Positions 7,678 through 16,445 of a DNA stretch of 37,041 nt are shown piece by piece. The notes below the pieces were generated by a model. The model did not search any database and was not told the DNA's origin. It saw only the letters and a program-made list of their open reading frames with translations. Position 1 is the stretch's first letter. Each line of letters opens with the position of its first letter. This stretch comes from Planctomycetota bacterium (GTDB lineage: Bacteria; Planctomycetota; B15-G4; JADJEK01): positions 1-37,041 of the forward strand of contig JACQZJ010000174.1 of assembly GCA_016213895.1 (NCBI GenBank). Reading direction: 5' to 3'. The position numbers and the translations under genes are program-made.

Positions 7678-8478
7678 GTGCGCACGCTCATCGTCACGGC
7701 CGACGACCTCGGCGCCAGCGCCGCCGCCAACGAGGCGATCGCGCGCGCCGCGCGCGCGGGCATCGTCACCCAGGCGAGCGTGCTGGGCAACGGCGCCGCG
7801 CTCGCGGACGCCGCCGCGCGCTTCCTCGGCGCGGCCCCGGCCGGTTTGCACCTCAACCTCACCGAGGGACACGCGCTCACCGGCGTCCTGCCAGGCGCCA
7901 CGGACGGCGCCGGCCGCCTGCGCGGCCCCCGCCCCCTGCTCCTCGCCTGCCTGCGCCGCGCCGTCGATCTCGCGGCGCTGGAGCGCGAGTGGGACGCGCA
8001 GATCGGCCGCGTGCGCGCCGCCGGCTTCCGGCCCGCGCACCTCGACGGCCACCACCACGTGCACGTCTTCCCCGGGATGCTCGACGTGGCCCTGCGCCTG
8101 GCGCGGCGCCACGGGATCGGCGCCCTGCGCGTGCCGCACGAGGGCGCGCTCTTCCGCCACGGCGGAGCGCGCCTCAAGCGCGCCCTGCTCTGCGCCCTCT
8201 GCCGCGGAGCGCGCGCCGCCGCGCGCCGCGCGGCGCTGCGCGTCCCGGACCACTTCTTCGGCCTTTCGCTGTTCCGCCGCGGCCACGATCACCATTCCCG
8301 GCTGCTCGCCCTGCTCGCGCGCCTGCCGCAAGGCTCCACCGAGCTGATGGTGCATCCCGGCGACGGCCTCCTGGGCGGCGTGGAGACGGCGTCCCTCACG
8401 CACCCGGAAACCCGCGCGGCGCTCTCCCGCCTGGACATCCGCCTGGCAACCTCCGCATCGCTCCCGGCCCTGGACTGA
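7678..8478 (+). CDS. ChbG/YdjC (HpnK-type) carbohydrate deacetylase
   Basis: 266-residue metal-dependent deacetylase of the YdjC family (PF04794). The fold's metal ligands are visible: TADDLG (D9, D10), DGHHHVHV (residues 123-130) and a later LMVHPGD. Family members remove acetyl groups from N-acetylated sugars such as chitobiose or a glycolipid head group. The length is normal. It uses GTG 7678; an overlapping ATG at 7671 is out of frame. It is divergent from the GT2 gene by about 40 bases, which supports a role in modifying the same lipid-linked sugar, but that is inference. The sequence is very rich in Ala/Arg, as expected of the local composition. Confidence 0.9.
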   Translation: MRTLIVTADDLGASAAANEAIARAARAGIVTQASVLGNGAALADAAARFLGAAPAGLHLNLTEGHALTGVLPGATDGAGRLRGPRPLLLACLRRAVDLAALEREWDAQIGRVRAAGFRPAHLDGHHHVHVFPGMLDVALRLARRHGIGALRVPHEGALFRHGGARLKRALLCALCRGARAAARRAALRVPDHFFGLSLFRRGHDHHSRLLALLARLPQGSTELMVHPGDGLLGGVETASLTHPETRAALSRLDIRLATSASLPALD

Positions 8479-8483
8479 CTGGC

Positions 8484-8512
8484 GTCGCGCCGGGCGCCGT
8501 CACCGGCGCGAC
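8484..8512. terminator. Bidirectional hairpin between convergent genes
   Basis: A perfect 10-bp inverted repeat (GTCGCGCCGG / CCGGCGCGAC) with a 9-base loop begins six bases after the ChbG-like stop and overlaps the last codons of the convergent radical SAM gene. There is no T-run, so it is a plausible but not canonical terminator for both genes. Confidence 0.5.
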
Positions 8513-9951
8513 GAGTGATGCTCCGGAATGTACGCCAATTCCTCGCGGCGCGGCGCGCCTGGCGCCGGCTGGTTGACGAACGTCGCCTTCTTGAACAGGA
8601 ACTTGCGCAGGAAGACGAAGCCCTCGCGGCGGAAGCGCCACAGGAAGCGCGCCAGGTCGAGGAAGCGGAAGTTCCTGATGAAGACGCTGAGATAGCCGAT
8701 GAGCTGCAGCCGCTCGAGCTGGCGGCGCGAGAGGTGCTCGAACTCCAGCGCGTCGCCGATCTGCTTGTTGTAGTCGTCCCAGTCGTAGGACCTGATGCGG
8801 AACCCCCCCGCGCCGCGCTCCGCCATGGCCGCCACCCCGGTGCCCGGATAGGGCACCATGATGCCGAAGATCGGCAGGTCGGGGTTGACCTCGGCCGCCA
8901 GCTTGATGGTGTTCTGCGCCGACTCGTAGGTCTCGTCCGGCTGGCCGATGATGAAGTAGCCCTCCACCGGCAGCCCGGCGCGCCGCGCCGCCTCGCGCGC
9001 CGCCTTGATCTTCTCGTGGCTGCGGATGCCCTTGTTCAGGCTCTTGAGCTTCTCCAGGTCGCCGGTCTCGATGCCGAAGCCGACCATGTAGGCGCCGGCC
9101 TCCTTCATGCGGCGGAACAGCTCCTCGTCCACGAAGTTCACGTGCGTCTGCGCGAACCACTTGAGCTTCCGGTGCACGCCGCGCTCGATCATCAGGTCGA
9201 GTAGGCGGCGGGTGCGCGCCACGTCCACCGAGAAGATCTCGTCGCAGATGAACAGCCGCTCCGGCCGCTTGTGCTCGATCAGCCACTCGAGCTCCTGGAC
9301 GAACGCCTCGATCGAGCGCTTGCGCACCACGCGGCCGTTGGGGTTCATGCAGAACACGCAGGAGTAGGGACAGCCGCGCGCGGTCATGACCGTGTACTCG
9401 CGCGCGGCCGGCATCAGGTCCCAGGCCGGCATGGGGATGCTGTCCGGATCGGCGATCTCCTGCCGCGGCCCGTTGCGCGTGAGCAAGCCGCCCGAGCGGT
9501 GGATCAAGCCGTCGACCTGGCCGAGGTCGCGGCCCGCCGCGAGCGCCTGGCACAGCTCGAGCAGGGTGCGCTCGCCCTCGCCGATCACCCCGCAGTCGAA
9601 CTGCGGGAACTCGTCCATGGTGCGTTCCGGGATGGCCGTCATGTGCACGCCGCCGAGCACGGTGCACGCCTCGGGCAGCTCGCGCTTGATGAGCGCCGCG
9701 ACCTGGCCGGCGGACTTCACCTCGTTGGTGAACGCGGTCAGGCCGACCACGTCGGGGCGGAAGCCCCGCACGCGCTCCAGCACCGCGTCATAGCCGAGCC
9801 GCTCGAACTTGGCGTCAACGCAGGAGACCTCGTGCCCGTGCGGGCGCAGGTAGCCTGCGAGCGTGGCGAGCGCGAGACGCGTGAACTCGGGCGTGTCGTA
9901 CATGCGCTCCACGATCTGGCGCGGCGGTGCGTTGATGAGCTGGACGCGCAT
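8500..9951 (-). CDS. B12-binding radical SAM enzyme
   Basis: 483-residue protein with an N-terminal cobalamin-binding domain (about 1-140; LINAPPRQIVERMYDTPE, DVVGLTAFTNE, VLGGVHMTAIPE, GVIGEGERTLLEL) and a radical SAM TIM-barrel. The [4Fe-4S] ligands are C194, C198 and C201 in CPYSCVFC. VGFGIETGD and YFIIGQPDET are the later SAM-barrel motifs. Such enzymes methylate unreactive carbons or rearrange lipid, hopanoid or pigment precursors; the substrate here is not predictable. I start at ATG 9951 because residues before it in the longer frame look non-coding and MRVQLINAPP is a normal beginning for this class; the ribosome site is weak. The C-terminal FIRNFRFLDL and FLRKFLFKK tail is basic and aromatic, perhaps membrane-associated. 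Confidence 0.9.
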   Translation of the reverse strand: MRVQLINAPPRQIVERMYDTPEFTRLALATLAGYLRPHGHEVSCVDAKFERLGYDAVLERVRGFRPDVVGLTAFTNEVKSAGQVAALIKRELPEACTVLGGVHMTAIPERTMDEFPQFDCGVIGEGERTLLELCQALAAGRDLGQVDGLIHRSGGLLTRNGPRQEIADPDSIPMPAWDLMPAAREYTVMTARGCPYSCVFCMNPNGRVVRKRSIEAFVQELEWLIEHKRPERLFICDEIFSVDVARTRRLLDLMIERGVHRKLKWFAQTHVNFVDEELFRRMKEAGAYMVGFGIETGDLEKLKSLNKGIRSHEKIKAAREAARRAGLPVEGYFIIGQPDETYESAQNTIKLAAEVNPDLPIFGIMVPYPGTGVAAMAERGAGGFRIRSYDWDDYNKQIGDALEFEHLSRRQLERLQLIGYLSVFIRNFRFLDLARFLWRFRREGFVFLRKFLFKKATFVNQPAPGAPRREELAYIPEHHSSRR

Positions 9952-10125
9952 GAGACTCTGCTTTCGCCCGGCGGCGGCGCGAGCGCGGCGACGATCGGCC
10001 AGGAACCCTGGAATCGGGCGTTCCGCCGGCGTTTCTGGAGGATAAACCCGCCCGCCGCCTCTCGCAAGCGCTCCCGGACGGCGCGCGGCGCGGCCGGCGA
10101 ATCCCGCCGAGCTGCCGCGGCGCGC

Positions 10126-10134
10126 TGGTAGCAT
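10126..10134 (+). promoter_or_regulatory. Possible extended -10 promoter of the GDT1-type gene
   Basis: TGG-TAGCAT has the extended -10 form TGn-TAnnaT. Transcription would start near 10141, giving a leader of about 60 bases that begins almost at once with the hairpin at 10148-10168. No good -35 is visible. The rest of the 251-base divergent gap 9952-10202 shows nothing else I can name. Confidence 0.35.
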
Positions 10135-10147
10135 CGCGCCGCACGGC

Positions 10148-10168
10148 GCCGGCGCACGAAGCGCCGGC
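10148..10168 (+). other. Leader hairpin upstream of the GDT1-type gene
   Basis: Perfect 8-bp inverted repeat GCCGGCGC / GCGCCGGC with loop ACGAA, about 35 bases before the start codon and just downstream of the predicted start of transcription. I looked for the manganese riboswitch (yybP-ykoY) consensus that often precedes GDT1-like genes and did not find its conserved loops. Confidence 0.4.
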
Positions 10169-10202
10169 CGTGAGAACTTGCTGCCGCGAGCGAGGAAGAC
10201 CG

Positions 10203-10475
10203 ATGAACCTCCGGACGATCTTCACCGTGTTCGTGATGGTGTTCCTGGCGGAGCTCGGCGACAAGACCCAGCTCGCCACGTTCCTCTACTCCACGGACTC
10301 GCGCAACCCGCGGCTCGCCGTGTTCGTCGGCGCGGCGGCCGCCCTGGTGCTCGCCACGGCCATCGCCGTCCTGGTCGGCGGGCTCGTCTCGCGGCACGTC
10401 AACCCGAGGTACCTGTCTTGGGCCGCCGGGATCGGGTTCATTTTCATCGGGATCTGGACCCTGGCGCGGGCCTGA
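10203..10475 (+). CDS. GDT1/TMEM165 (UPF0016) family cation transporter, half-size
   Basis: 90-residue membrane protein carrying one copy of the family signature, ELGDKTQLA (E17, D20, K21), in the first helix, followed by two more hydrophobic segments. Family members export Mn2+ or exchange Ca2+/Mn2+ for protons. Full-length members have two such motifs in an inverted repeat; this one has a single copy, so it must act as a dimer. ATG 10203 is preceded by AGGAAG at proper spacing. It stands alone between a divergent radical SAM gene and the MocA operon, with its own putative promoter and a GC hairpin directly after its stop. Confidence 0.85.
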   Translation: MNLRTIFTVFVMVFLAELGDKTQLATFLYSTDSRNPRLAVFVGAAAALVLATAIAVLVGGLVSRHVNPRYLSWAAGIGFIFIGIWTLARA

Positions 10476-10501
10476 GCGGCGCGCGGCGCCGGCCGCGCCG
10501 C
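10476..10501 (+). terminator. GC-rich hairpin after the GDT1-type gene
   Basis: Inverted repeat GCGGCGCG / CGCGCCGC (8 bp) with a 10-base self-complementary loop begins immediately after the stop codon and is followed only by a short TT. A weak intrinsic terminator. Confidence 0.35.
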
Positions 10502-10530
10502 TTGCCCGTCATGGCCGCCGCGACCGCGGC

Positions 10531-10539
10531 TGGTACACT
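10531..10539 (+). promoter_or_regulatory. Possible extended -10 promoter of the MocA/ThuA/SGNH operon
   Basis: TGG-TACACT is an extended -10 element; transcription would begin near 10546, 45 bases before ATG 10591. No convincing -35 hexamer lies 16-18 bases upstream. Confidence 0.35.
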
Positions 10540-10590
10540 GCTCCCCGCGCAGCACGGACAGCCCTCTCCTCCTGGCAAGGAACATCTCAT

Positions 10591-11910
10591 ATGAACCGCA
10601 GCACCCGCCTCGACCGGCGCGGCTTCATGAAGAGCGCGGCCGCCGCCGGCGCGGCGATCGCCCTCCCCACTTTCATTCCGGCCGCCGCGCTCGGCCGGGA
10701 CGGGCGCCCGGCGCCGAGCAACCGCATCGTCATGGGCTTCATCGGCGTGGGCTCGCAGGGGCGCGGGAACATGAACTGGTTCCTGGACAAGGAGGAGGTC
10801 CAGGTGGTCGCCGTGTGCGACGCGGACGCGGCGCACCTGGAGCAGGCCAGGCGCAACGTCGAGGAGCGCGGCGGCGGCACGGGCTGCGCCGCGTACGCCG
10901 ACTTCCGCGACCTGATTGGCCGCGGCGACCTGGACGCCGTGGCCCTGGCGCTGCCCGATCAATGGCACGCCGTGCCGGCGATCGCGGCCGCGCGCGCCGG
11001 CCTGGACATCTACGGCGAAAAACCGCTGGCGCGCTCCATCCGCGAGAGCCGGGCGATCTGCGAGGCCGTCCTGCGCTACGGCCGCGTGTGGCAGACCGGG
11101 AGCTGGCAGCGCTCGGAGCGGCACTTCCGCCACGCGTGCGAGCTGGTGCGGAACGGCCTGATCGGCCAGGTGAACCTGGTGGAGGTCGGGCTGCCCATGG
11201 GCAAGACCTGCGGCCAGAAGCCGCCGCAGCCCGTGCCCGAGGGCCTCGACTGGGAGCGCTGGCTGGGGCCGGCGCCGTGGCGGCCCTACTGCGAGTTCGG
11301 CAGCGACAGGTGCCACTGGGACTGGCGCTGGATCATGGACTTCTCGGGCGGGCAGCTCACCGACTGGGCCGGCCACCACATCGACATCGCGCACTGGGGC
11401 CTGGGCAAGGAGCACACCGGGCCGGCCGAGGTGGAAGGCAAGGCCGACTACCCCGCGGACGGGCTCTGGGACGCTCCGGTCACCTACCAGTTCACCTGCC
11501 GCTACGCCGGCGGACTGGAGATGCGCGTGGCCAGCGACGACGTCATGGGCTTCATGGGCACGAAGTGGCACGGCGAGAACGGCTGGGTGTACGTGGACCG
11601 CGAGCGCATCGACGCCTCGGATCAGCGCCTGCTCTCCTACGACGTGATCGGCCCGAACGACGTGCGTCTCTATCGCGGCCCCAGGAACCGCGACCACGTG
11701 GACAACTTCCTCGACTGCGTGCGCAGCCGCCAGCTGACCATCACGCCGGTCGAAACCGCCTGCCGCTCCATCAGCGTCGGGCACCTCGGCGAGATCGCCA
11801 TGCTCACCGGCAGGAAGATCCGCTGGGATCCGGAGAAGGAGAGGATCATCGGCGACCCGGGCGCGAGCGCGCTCCTCGGCCGCTCCTACCGCGAGCCCTG
11901 GGTGCTGTGA
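10591..11910 (+). CDS. Gfo/Idh/MocA family oxidoreductase, Tat-exported
   Basis: 439-residue NAD(P)-dependent sugar oxidoreductase-like protein. It begins with a twin-arginine signal (R9-R10 in LDRRGFMKSA, then an Ala-rich stretch), so the folded protein with bound cofactor would be exported. The Rossmann motif GFIGVGSQGRG follows the signal, and the catalytic EKP triad is at 143-145. The second domain contains WRWIMDFSGGQLTDWAGHH, typical of the large planctomycete/Bacteroidetes exported subfamily related to GH109. It is the first gene of a probable operon: its stop overlaps an ATG of the next frame, and the chosen start of the ThuA gene is 50 bases on. The Tat route implies tight cofactor binding, as in glucose-fructose oxidoreductase. 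Confidence 0.92.
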   Translation: MNRSTRLDRRGFMKSAAAAGAAIALPTFIPAAALGRDGRPAPSNRIVMGFIGVGSQGRGNMNWFLDKEEVQVVAVCDADAAHLEQARRNVEERGGGTGCAAYADFRDLIGRGDLDAVALALPDQWHAVPAIAAARAGLDIYGEKPLARSIRESRAICEAVLRYGRVWQTGSWQRSERHFRHACELVRNGLIGQVNLVEVGLPMGKTCGQKPPQPVPEGLDWERWLGPAPWRPYCEFGSDRCHWDWRWIMDFSGGQLTDWAGHHIDIAHWGLGKEHTGPAEVEGKADYPADGLWDAPVTYQFTCRYAGGLEMRVASDDVMGFMGTKWHGENGWVYVDRERIDASDQRLLSYDVIGPNDVRLYRGPRNRDHVDNFLDCVRSRQLTITPVETACRSISVGHLGEIAMLTGRKIRWDPEKERIIGDPGASALLGRSYREPWVL

Positions 11911-11960
11911 TGGCCGCTCGATCTCTTCCGCTCCATCGCCTGCTGACTGGAAGGTGGACC

Positions 11961-14900
11961 ATGATCGCCGACCTTCGCGCCGTCCTGTTCGCCGCCTTGC
12001 TCCTCGCCTGCCAGAGCGCGCCGCCGCCCAAGGACCTCGGCCGCTACACGGACGAGGAGAGCCTTGCCATGGCCGAGGCCATGCCCGCGGCGCCCGCCGC
12101 CGCGCCGCGCGCCCCGCGCCGCCTGCTGGTCTTTTCGCTCTGCGAAGGCTACCGGCACGAGTCCATCCCGGCGGTCGAGAAGGCCCTGCGCATCATGGGC
12201 GAGATCACCGGCGCCTTCACGCCGGTCTTCTCGACGGACATGGCCTGCTTCGAGCCGGAGAGCCTGAGCTTCTTCGATGCGGTTCTGTTCAACAACACGA
12301 CCCAGCTCAAGTTCGCGTCGCCCGCGCAGCGCCAGGCCCTGCTCGACTTCGTGCAGGGCGGCAAGGGGGTGATCGGCATCCACGCGGCCACGGACTGCTT
12401 CTACGAGTGGCCGGAAGCGGCGGAGATGCTCGGCGGCCTGTTCGACGGCCACCCGTGGCACGCGGGCGGCACCTGGGCGTTCAAGATCGACGAGCCGGAC
12501 CATCCGCTGAACGCGGCATTCTGCGGCAGGGGCTTCCTCATCTCGGACGAGATCTACCAGATCAAGGAGCCCTACTCGCGCGCCGCCCTGCGCGTGCTCC
12601 TGAGCCTGGACATGTCAAATCCGCGGAACCGCGAGGTCGAGGGCGTGCACCGCGAGGACCGCGACTTCGCCGTGTCCTGGATCCGGCCCTTTGGCGCCGG
12701 GCGCGTGTTCTACTGCTCCCTCGGCCATAACCCGGTGGTCCTGCGGTACCCCGGGGTGCTCGGGCACTACCTGGCCGGCATCCAGTACGCTCTCGGGGAT
12801 CTCCCCGCGGACGACGCGCCGAGCGCGACGCTCGAGACAACGCCGGCGCCGGCCCTCACCACCGGCCCGGAAGACGTCGACGGTCCGTACGCCGTGCTCG
12901 CGCGCATCGAGTTCGGCGACAGCCGCGCGGTGCTCTCGGCGTTCGAGGAGAGCATCCGTGCCGCGACGCCCGACGAGCGCGCGGAGATCGAAGCGAGGCT
13001 GCTCGAGGTGCTGACGGCGCCGGCCACGACGCGCGCCGGCAGGCAGTTCGCGTGCCGCCTGCTGCAGCGGGTCGCCACGCCGCGCTCCGTGCCGGCGCTC
13101 GCCGCGCTGCTCGACGATCCCGAGATGGCGCACATGGCGCGCCTCGTGCTGCATGGCACGTCCTTCCGGCACGCCGACGCCGCCATGCGCGACGCCCTGC
13201 CGCATCTCTCGGGCGACCTGCGGCTCGGCGTCATCGACACGCTCGCCGCCCGCGGCGACCGCGAGGCGGCGCACTACCTGGCGGAGCTGGCCGCGGGCGA
13301 GGACGCGATCACGGCGCGCGCGGCGATCCTCGCTCTCGGGCGCATCGGCGGAGCGGACGCCGCGTCCATGCTCTCCAACCTGAAGGTTCCGGAGGAGCTG
13401 CGGGCGGCCTGGCTGGACGCGCGCCTGGTGTGCGCCGACCGACTCAGGAGCGAGGGGCTGGACCCGGAGGCGGAGACCATCTACGAGGAGCTGTCCGCCG
13501 CCTCGCAGCCTCCGGCCTGCCGCGCGGCCGCGTGGCGCGGCCTGCTCCAGCTCCACCCGGACAAGGCCGGGACCCAGCTCGCGGCCCTCTTCCGCGACCC
13601 CGAGCCCAGGCTGCGCCAGGCCGCGGCCAAGTACTTGTCCGAGATGGGCGCAAGAGCGAATGCCGCGCCCGTGATCGCCGCCTGGCCGGAGCTGCCCGCG
13701 GACGCGCAAGGAATGGCGCTCCTCGCCCTGGCGGAGAGGGGCGACAGGGCGGCCGCGCCCGCGGCGCTCTCCGCCCTGGACAGCGCGCACGCGGAGGTGC
13801 GCCTGGCCGGCCTGCAGGCTCTCGGCCGGATCGGCGCGGCCGAGCACGTGGAGCGCCTGGCGCGCGCGGCCGTGCTCGAGGGCGACGAAGGCCAGGCCGC
13901 GGCGCAGAGCCTCGCAGAGCTGCCAGCCGCTGGCGCGGACGAGGCCATGCTGCGCTGTCTCGAGCAGACGGAGGACGGCGCGGTGCGCGCGGCGCTGCTT
14001 TCCTGCCTGGTGGAGCGGCGGCCCGCTGGACTCGTGCCCGTGCTGCTCGCGCGCGCCGCGGACGAGGAGGCGGCGGTGCGCCTCGCGGCGCTCAGGGGCC
14101 TGGCGGCTTGCGCCGCGGCCGCGGACTTGCCGGGCCTCCTCGGCCTGCTCGCGCGGGTCGCCTCGGACGAGGAGCGCGGCGAGCTGGAAGGCGCCCTGGC
14201 CGCGGCCTGCGGCCGGACGGATGGCGGAGCCGAGGCGGTGCCGCTCCTCGCGGCTGCGCTCGCCGGCAAGGACGCGCCGGCGCGGGCCTCCCTGCTGCGC
14301 GTCCTGGGGCGCATGCCGTCCGCGTCTTCCCTCGAGCCGCTGCTCACCGCGGCCGCGGACGCGGACGCGGAGCCGCGCGCGGCCGCCATCGCGGCGCTCG
14401 CGGACTGGCCGGACGCCGCGCCCGCGGACGCGCTGCTCGCGGCCGCGCGCGCCGGCACCTCCACAGAGGAGCGGGCGCGCGCCCTCGGCGGCTACCTGCG
14501 CCTGGCCGGACTGGGCGGCGAGCGCTCCCCGCAGGAGATGCGCGCGATCTTCGACCAGGCCTGGGAGCTGGCGCGCACGCCCGAGGAAAAGGAAGTCGTG
14601 ATTGCGCGCGCCGGCGAGGCGCAAGGCTTCTGGACCCTCTCCTTCCTCGAGCCGCTCGGCGCGGACGCGGCCGTGGGCGCTGCGGCGCAGCAGGCCTACG
14701 AGAAGGCCGCCTCCGCCCTGGCGCGCCGCGTCGATCACGGCGCAGAGGGCTGCGCCGTGACGCTCGCTCTTCCTCCATCCGAGAAGTACCAGGCCGGCGG
14801 GCAAAACGCCCTGACGGACGGCGAGTGGGGCTCCGAGTCCTTCTCGGACGGGCGCTGGCAGGGGTTCAAGGGAGAGAGCCTGGAGGCGGTCATCGACCTC

Positions 14901-15227
14901 GGCCGCGAGGTCGAAGTGGAGGACCTCCGCGCCGGGTTCCTGAGCGACATGAACTCGTGGATCTTCCCGCCGGTGCGCGTGGAGTTCAGCCTCTCGCTCG
15001 ACGGCGCCGTGTACGAGACGGTCGGGCTGTTCGAGCCGGGCGCGCCCGCGGCGGAGGAGGACAGGCAGCTCCGCGACTTCCACGTGCGCGTCGAACGCAA
15101 GCGGGCGCGCTTCGTGCGCGTGGCGGCGAGGAACATCGGCGCGCTGCCCGACTGGCATCGCGGCGCGGGCGAGGCGGCCTGGCTCTTCGCCGACGAAATC
15201 CAGGTCAACCCGCGCTTCGAGCAGTGA
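11961..15227 (+). CDS. ThuA-domain / HEAT-repeat / F5-8C lipoprotein
   Basis: 1088-residue multidomain lipoprotein. Residues 1-17 are a lipoprotein signal with lipobox LLAC (C17). About 45-270 form a ThuA (trehalose-utilisation, class I glutamine amidotransferase-like) domain: VFSLCEGYRHESIP, FFDAVLFNNTTQLKF, GGKGVIGIHAATDCFYEWPE, YCSLGHNP. About 290-900 are Ala/Leu-rich HEAT-type helical repeats. About 925-1088 resemble an F5/8-type C (discoidin) carbohydrate-binding module (LTDGEWGSESFSDGRWQGF, DLRAGFLSDMNSW). I use ATG 11961 because it gives a clean lipoprotein signal and has AGGTGG upstream; ATG 11910 would place 17 residues before it. ThuA genes next to MocA-type genes are common in planctomycetes, where they are thought to act in glycoside breakdown; the actual reaction is not established. 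Confidence 0.88.
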   Translation: MIADLRAVLFAALLLACQSAPPPKDLGRYTDEESLAMAEAMPAAPAAAPRAPRRLLVFSLCEGYRHESIPAVEKALRIMGEITGAFTPVFSTDMACFEPESLSFFDAVLFNNTTQLKFASPAQRQALLDFVQGGKGVIGIHAATDCFYEWPEAAEMLGGLFDGHPWHAGGTWAFKIDEPDHPLNAAFCGRGFLISDEIYQIKEPYSRAALRVLLSLDMSNPRNREVEGVHREDRDFAVSWIRPFGAGRVFYCSLGHNPVVLRYPGVLGHYLAGIQYALGDLPADDAPSATLETTPAPALTTGPEDVDGPYAVLARIEFGDSRAVLSAFEESIRAATPDERAEIEARLLEVLTAPATTRAGRQFACRLLQRVATPRSVPALAALLDDPEMAHMARLVLHGTSFRHADAAMRDALPHLSGDLRLGVIDTLAARGDREAAHYLAELAAGEDAITARAAILALGRIGGADAASMLSNLKVPEELRAAWLDARLVCADRLRSEGLDPEAETIYEELSAASQPPACRAAAWRGLLQLHPDKAGTQLAALFRDPEPRLRQAAAKYLSEMGARANAAPVIAAWPELPADAQGMALLALAERGDRAAAPAALSALDSAHAEVRLAGLQALGRIGAAEHVERLARAAVLEGDEGQAAAQSLAELPAAGADEAMLRCLEQTEDGAVRAALLSCLVERRPAGLVPVLLARAADEEAAVRLAALRGLAACAAAADLPGLLGLLARVASDEERGELEGALAAACGRTDGGAEAVPLLAAALAGKDAPARASLLRVLGRMPSASSLEPLLTAAADADAEPRAAAIAALADWPDAAPADALLAAARAGTSTEERARALGGYLRLAGLGGERSPQEMRAIFDQAWELARTPEEKEVVIARAGEAQGFWTLSFLEPLGADAAVGAAAQQAYEKAASALARRVDHGAEGCAVTLALPPSEKYQAGGQNALTDGEWGSESFSDGRWQGFKGESLEAVIDLGREVEVEDLRAGFLSDMNSWIFPPVRVEFSLSLDGAVYETVGLFEPGAPAAEEDRQLRDFHVRVERKRARFVRVAARNIGALPDWHRGAGEAAWLFADEIQVNPRFEQ

Positions 15228-15232
15228 CGACC

Positions 15233-16384
15233 ATGACCGAAGCGATCTCCCGCGGGCTCCTCAGGTTCTTCAAGCTGCAGACGGCCATTGTCATGACCGT
15301 GATCCTCTGGATCCTGGTCATCGAGGTCGGCGCGCGTTTCCTGCCCATTCCCGGACTGCGGCACGACGACTTGAACCCGCCGCTCCTCGGGGCCTCGCGC
15401 GTGACGCGCACCGAAGGCCATCCCTACCTCGCGTACCGCCTGATGCCCGGCTGGGAGTCCTTCCCCAAGGCGGAGAAGCAGGTCTCGCACAACTCGCTCG
15501 GCTTTCGCGGGCCGGAGATCACCTGGAACAAGCCCAAGGGCGTGACGCGCATCGCCTGCCTGGGCGGCTCCAGCACCTACGGGCACCAGGCTTCGAGCGA
15601 CGCGAGGACCTGGCCGGCCCGGCTCGAGCAGCACCTGCGGGAAGCCCTGCCCGGCCGCGAGATCGAGGTGCTGAACGGCGGCGCGCCAGGGTACTCGACG
15701 TTCGAGAGCCTCGCCAACCTCGCCTTCCGCGTGATCGACTTCAGCCCCGACCTGATCATCGTCTATCACTCCATCAACGACATGCGCTGCGCGCTCTATC
15801 CCAATCCCGCGCACGACAACACGCACTGGCGCGCGGTGTGGCCGGTCGACAAGGTCTCGTCGATAGAGAGGTTCCTGGAGGGAAGCGTCACGTATCAGAT
15901 CCTGCGGCGCTACTTCACGGACTACTTCGAGACGCGCGCGGACCTGTTCTACTACGCCATCGTCGACTACGATCCCGACGCCGACCCGTACGTGGTGGAG
16001 AACGCCTCGCCGCAGGGCTTCCTGAACGCGCGCCGCAACTTGATCAGCATGGTGGCCGTCGCGCGCGCCCACGGCGCCGAGGTGCTGATCAGCACGCAGG
16101 GCCTGTGGGATGCCGACATCCAGTCGCGCAACTCGCGCGCGGCGCAGCTCCAGGGCATGGCGCAGATGGAGAAGGTCCTGAGGCACGTGTGCGAGAGCGA
16201 GAACGTGCCTCTGGTCGAGGGCGCGGCGGCCCTGGAGAAGGAGGCGCACCGCCAGGCCGAGAGGTTCGGCGGCAAGCAGGGCGTGTTCGTCCACGAGGTC
16301 CACCTCTCCGACGAAGGGGAGGACCTGCTGGCGCGCACCTTCGCGAACTTCATCGTCGAGCACAAACTGCTCGAGCCGAAGTGA
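15233..16384 (+). CDS. SGNH/GDSL hydrolase, membrane-anchored
   Basis: 383-residue esterase-type protein. One N-terminal membrane helix (IVMTVILWILVIEVGA, about 19-34) anchors an extracytoplasmic domain. SGNH blocks are visible: block I LGGSSTYG with nucleophile S113, block II NGGAPGYST, block III YHSINDMR, and block V VHLSDEG near the C-terminus. Substrates for this AlgX/acyl-esterase-like set are often acetyl or acyl groups on polysaccharides. It starts five bases after the ThuA gene stop and is the last gene of that operon. With the oxidoreductase and ThuA protein it could deacylate a glycan at the cell surface (inference). Confidence 0.85.
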   Translation: MTEAISRGLLRFFKLQTAIVMTVILWILVIEVGARFLPIPGLRHDDLNPPLLGASRVTRTEGHPYLAYRLMPGWESFPKAEKQVSHNSLGFRGPEITWNKPKGVTRIACLGGSSTYGHQASSDARTWPARLEQHLREALPGREIEVLNGGAPGYSTFESLANLAFRVIDFSPDLIIVYHSINDMRCALYPNPAHDNTHWRAVWPVDKVSSIERFLEGSVTYQILRRYFTDYFETRADLFYYAIVDYDPDADPYVVENASPQGFLNARRNLISMVAVARAHGAEVLISTQGLWDADIQSRNSRAAQLQGMAQMEKVLRHVCESENVPLVEGAAALEKEAHRQAERFGGKQGVFVHEVHLSDEGEDLLARTFANFIVEHKLLEPK

Positions 16385-16445
16385 CGACGGGCGCCCCCCG
16401 CTCGAGCAGAGGAGATCGCGGCGTGCGCTCCCTGGGCGGCGCCGT

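Noticed and set aside
8500-9951. Assignment of the radical SAM and ChbG-like genes as HpnJ and HpnK
   Set aside because: No squalene-hopene cyclase or other hopanoid gene in the window, and the motifs seen are generic to both families.
10141-10203. Manganese riboswitch (yybP-ykoY) before the GDT1-type gene
   Set aside because: Only a simple hairpin is present; the conserved loop sequences are absent.
12615-15158. 847-codon minus-strand open frame inside the ThuA/HEAT gene
   Set aside because: Low-complexity Arg/Gly/Glu/His-rich shadow of the real gene.
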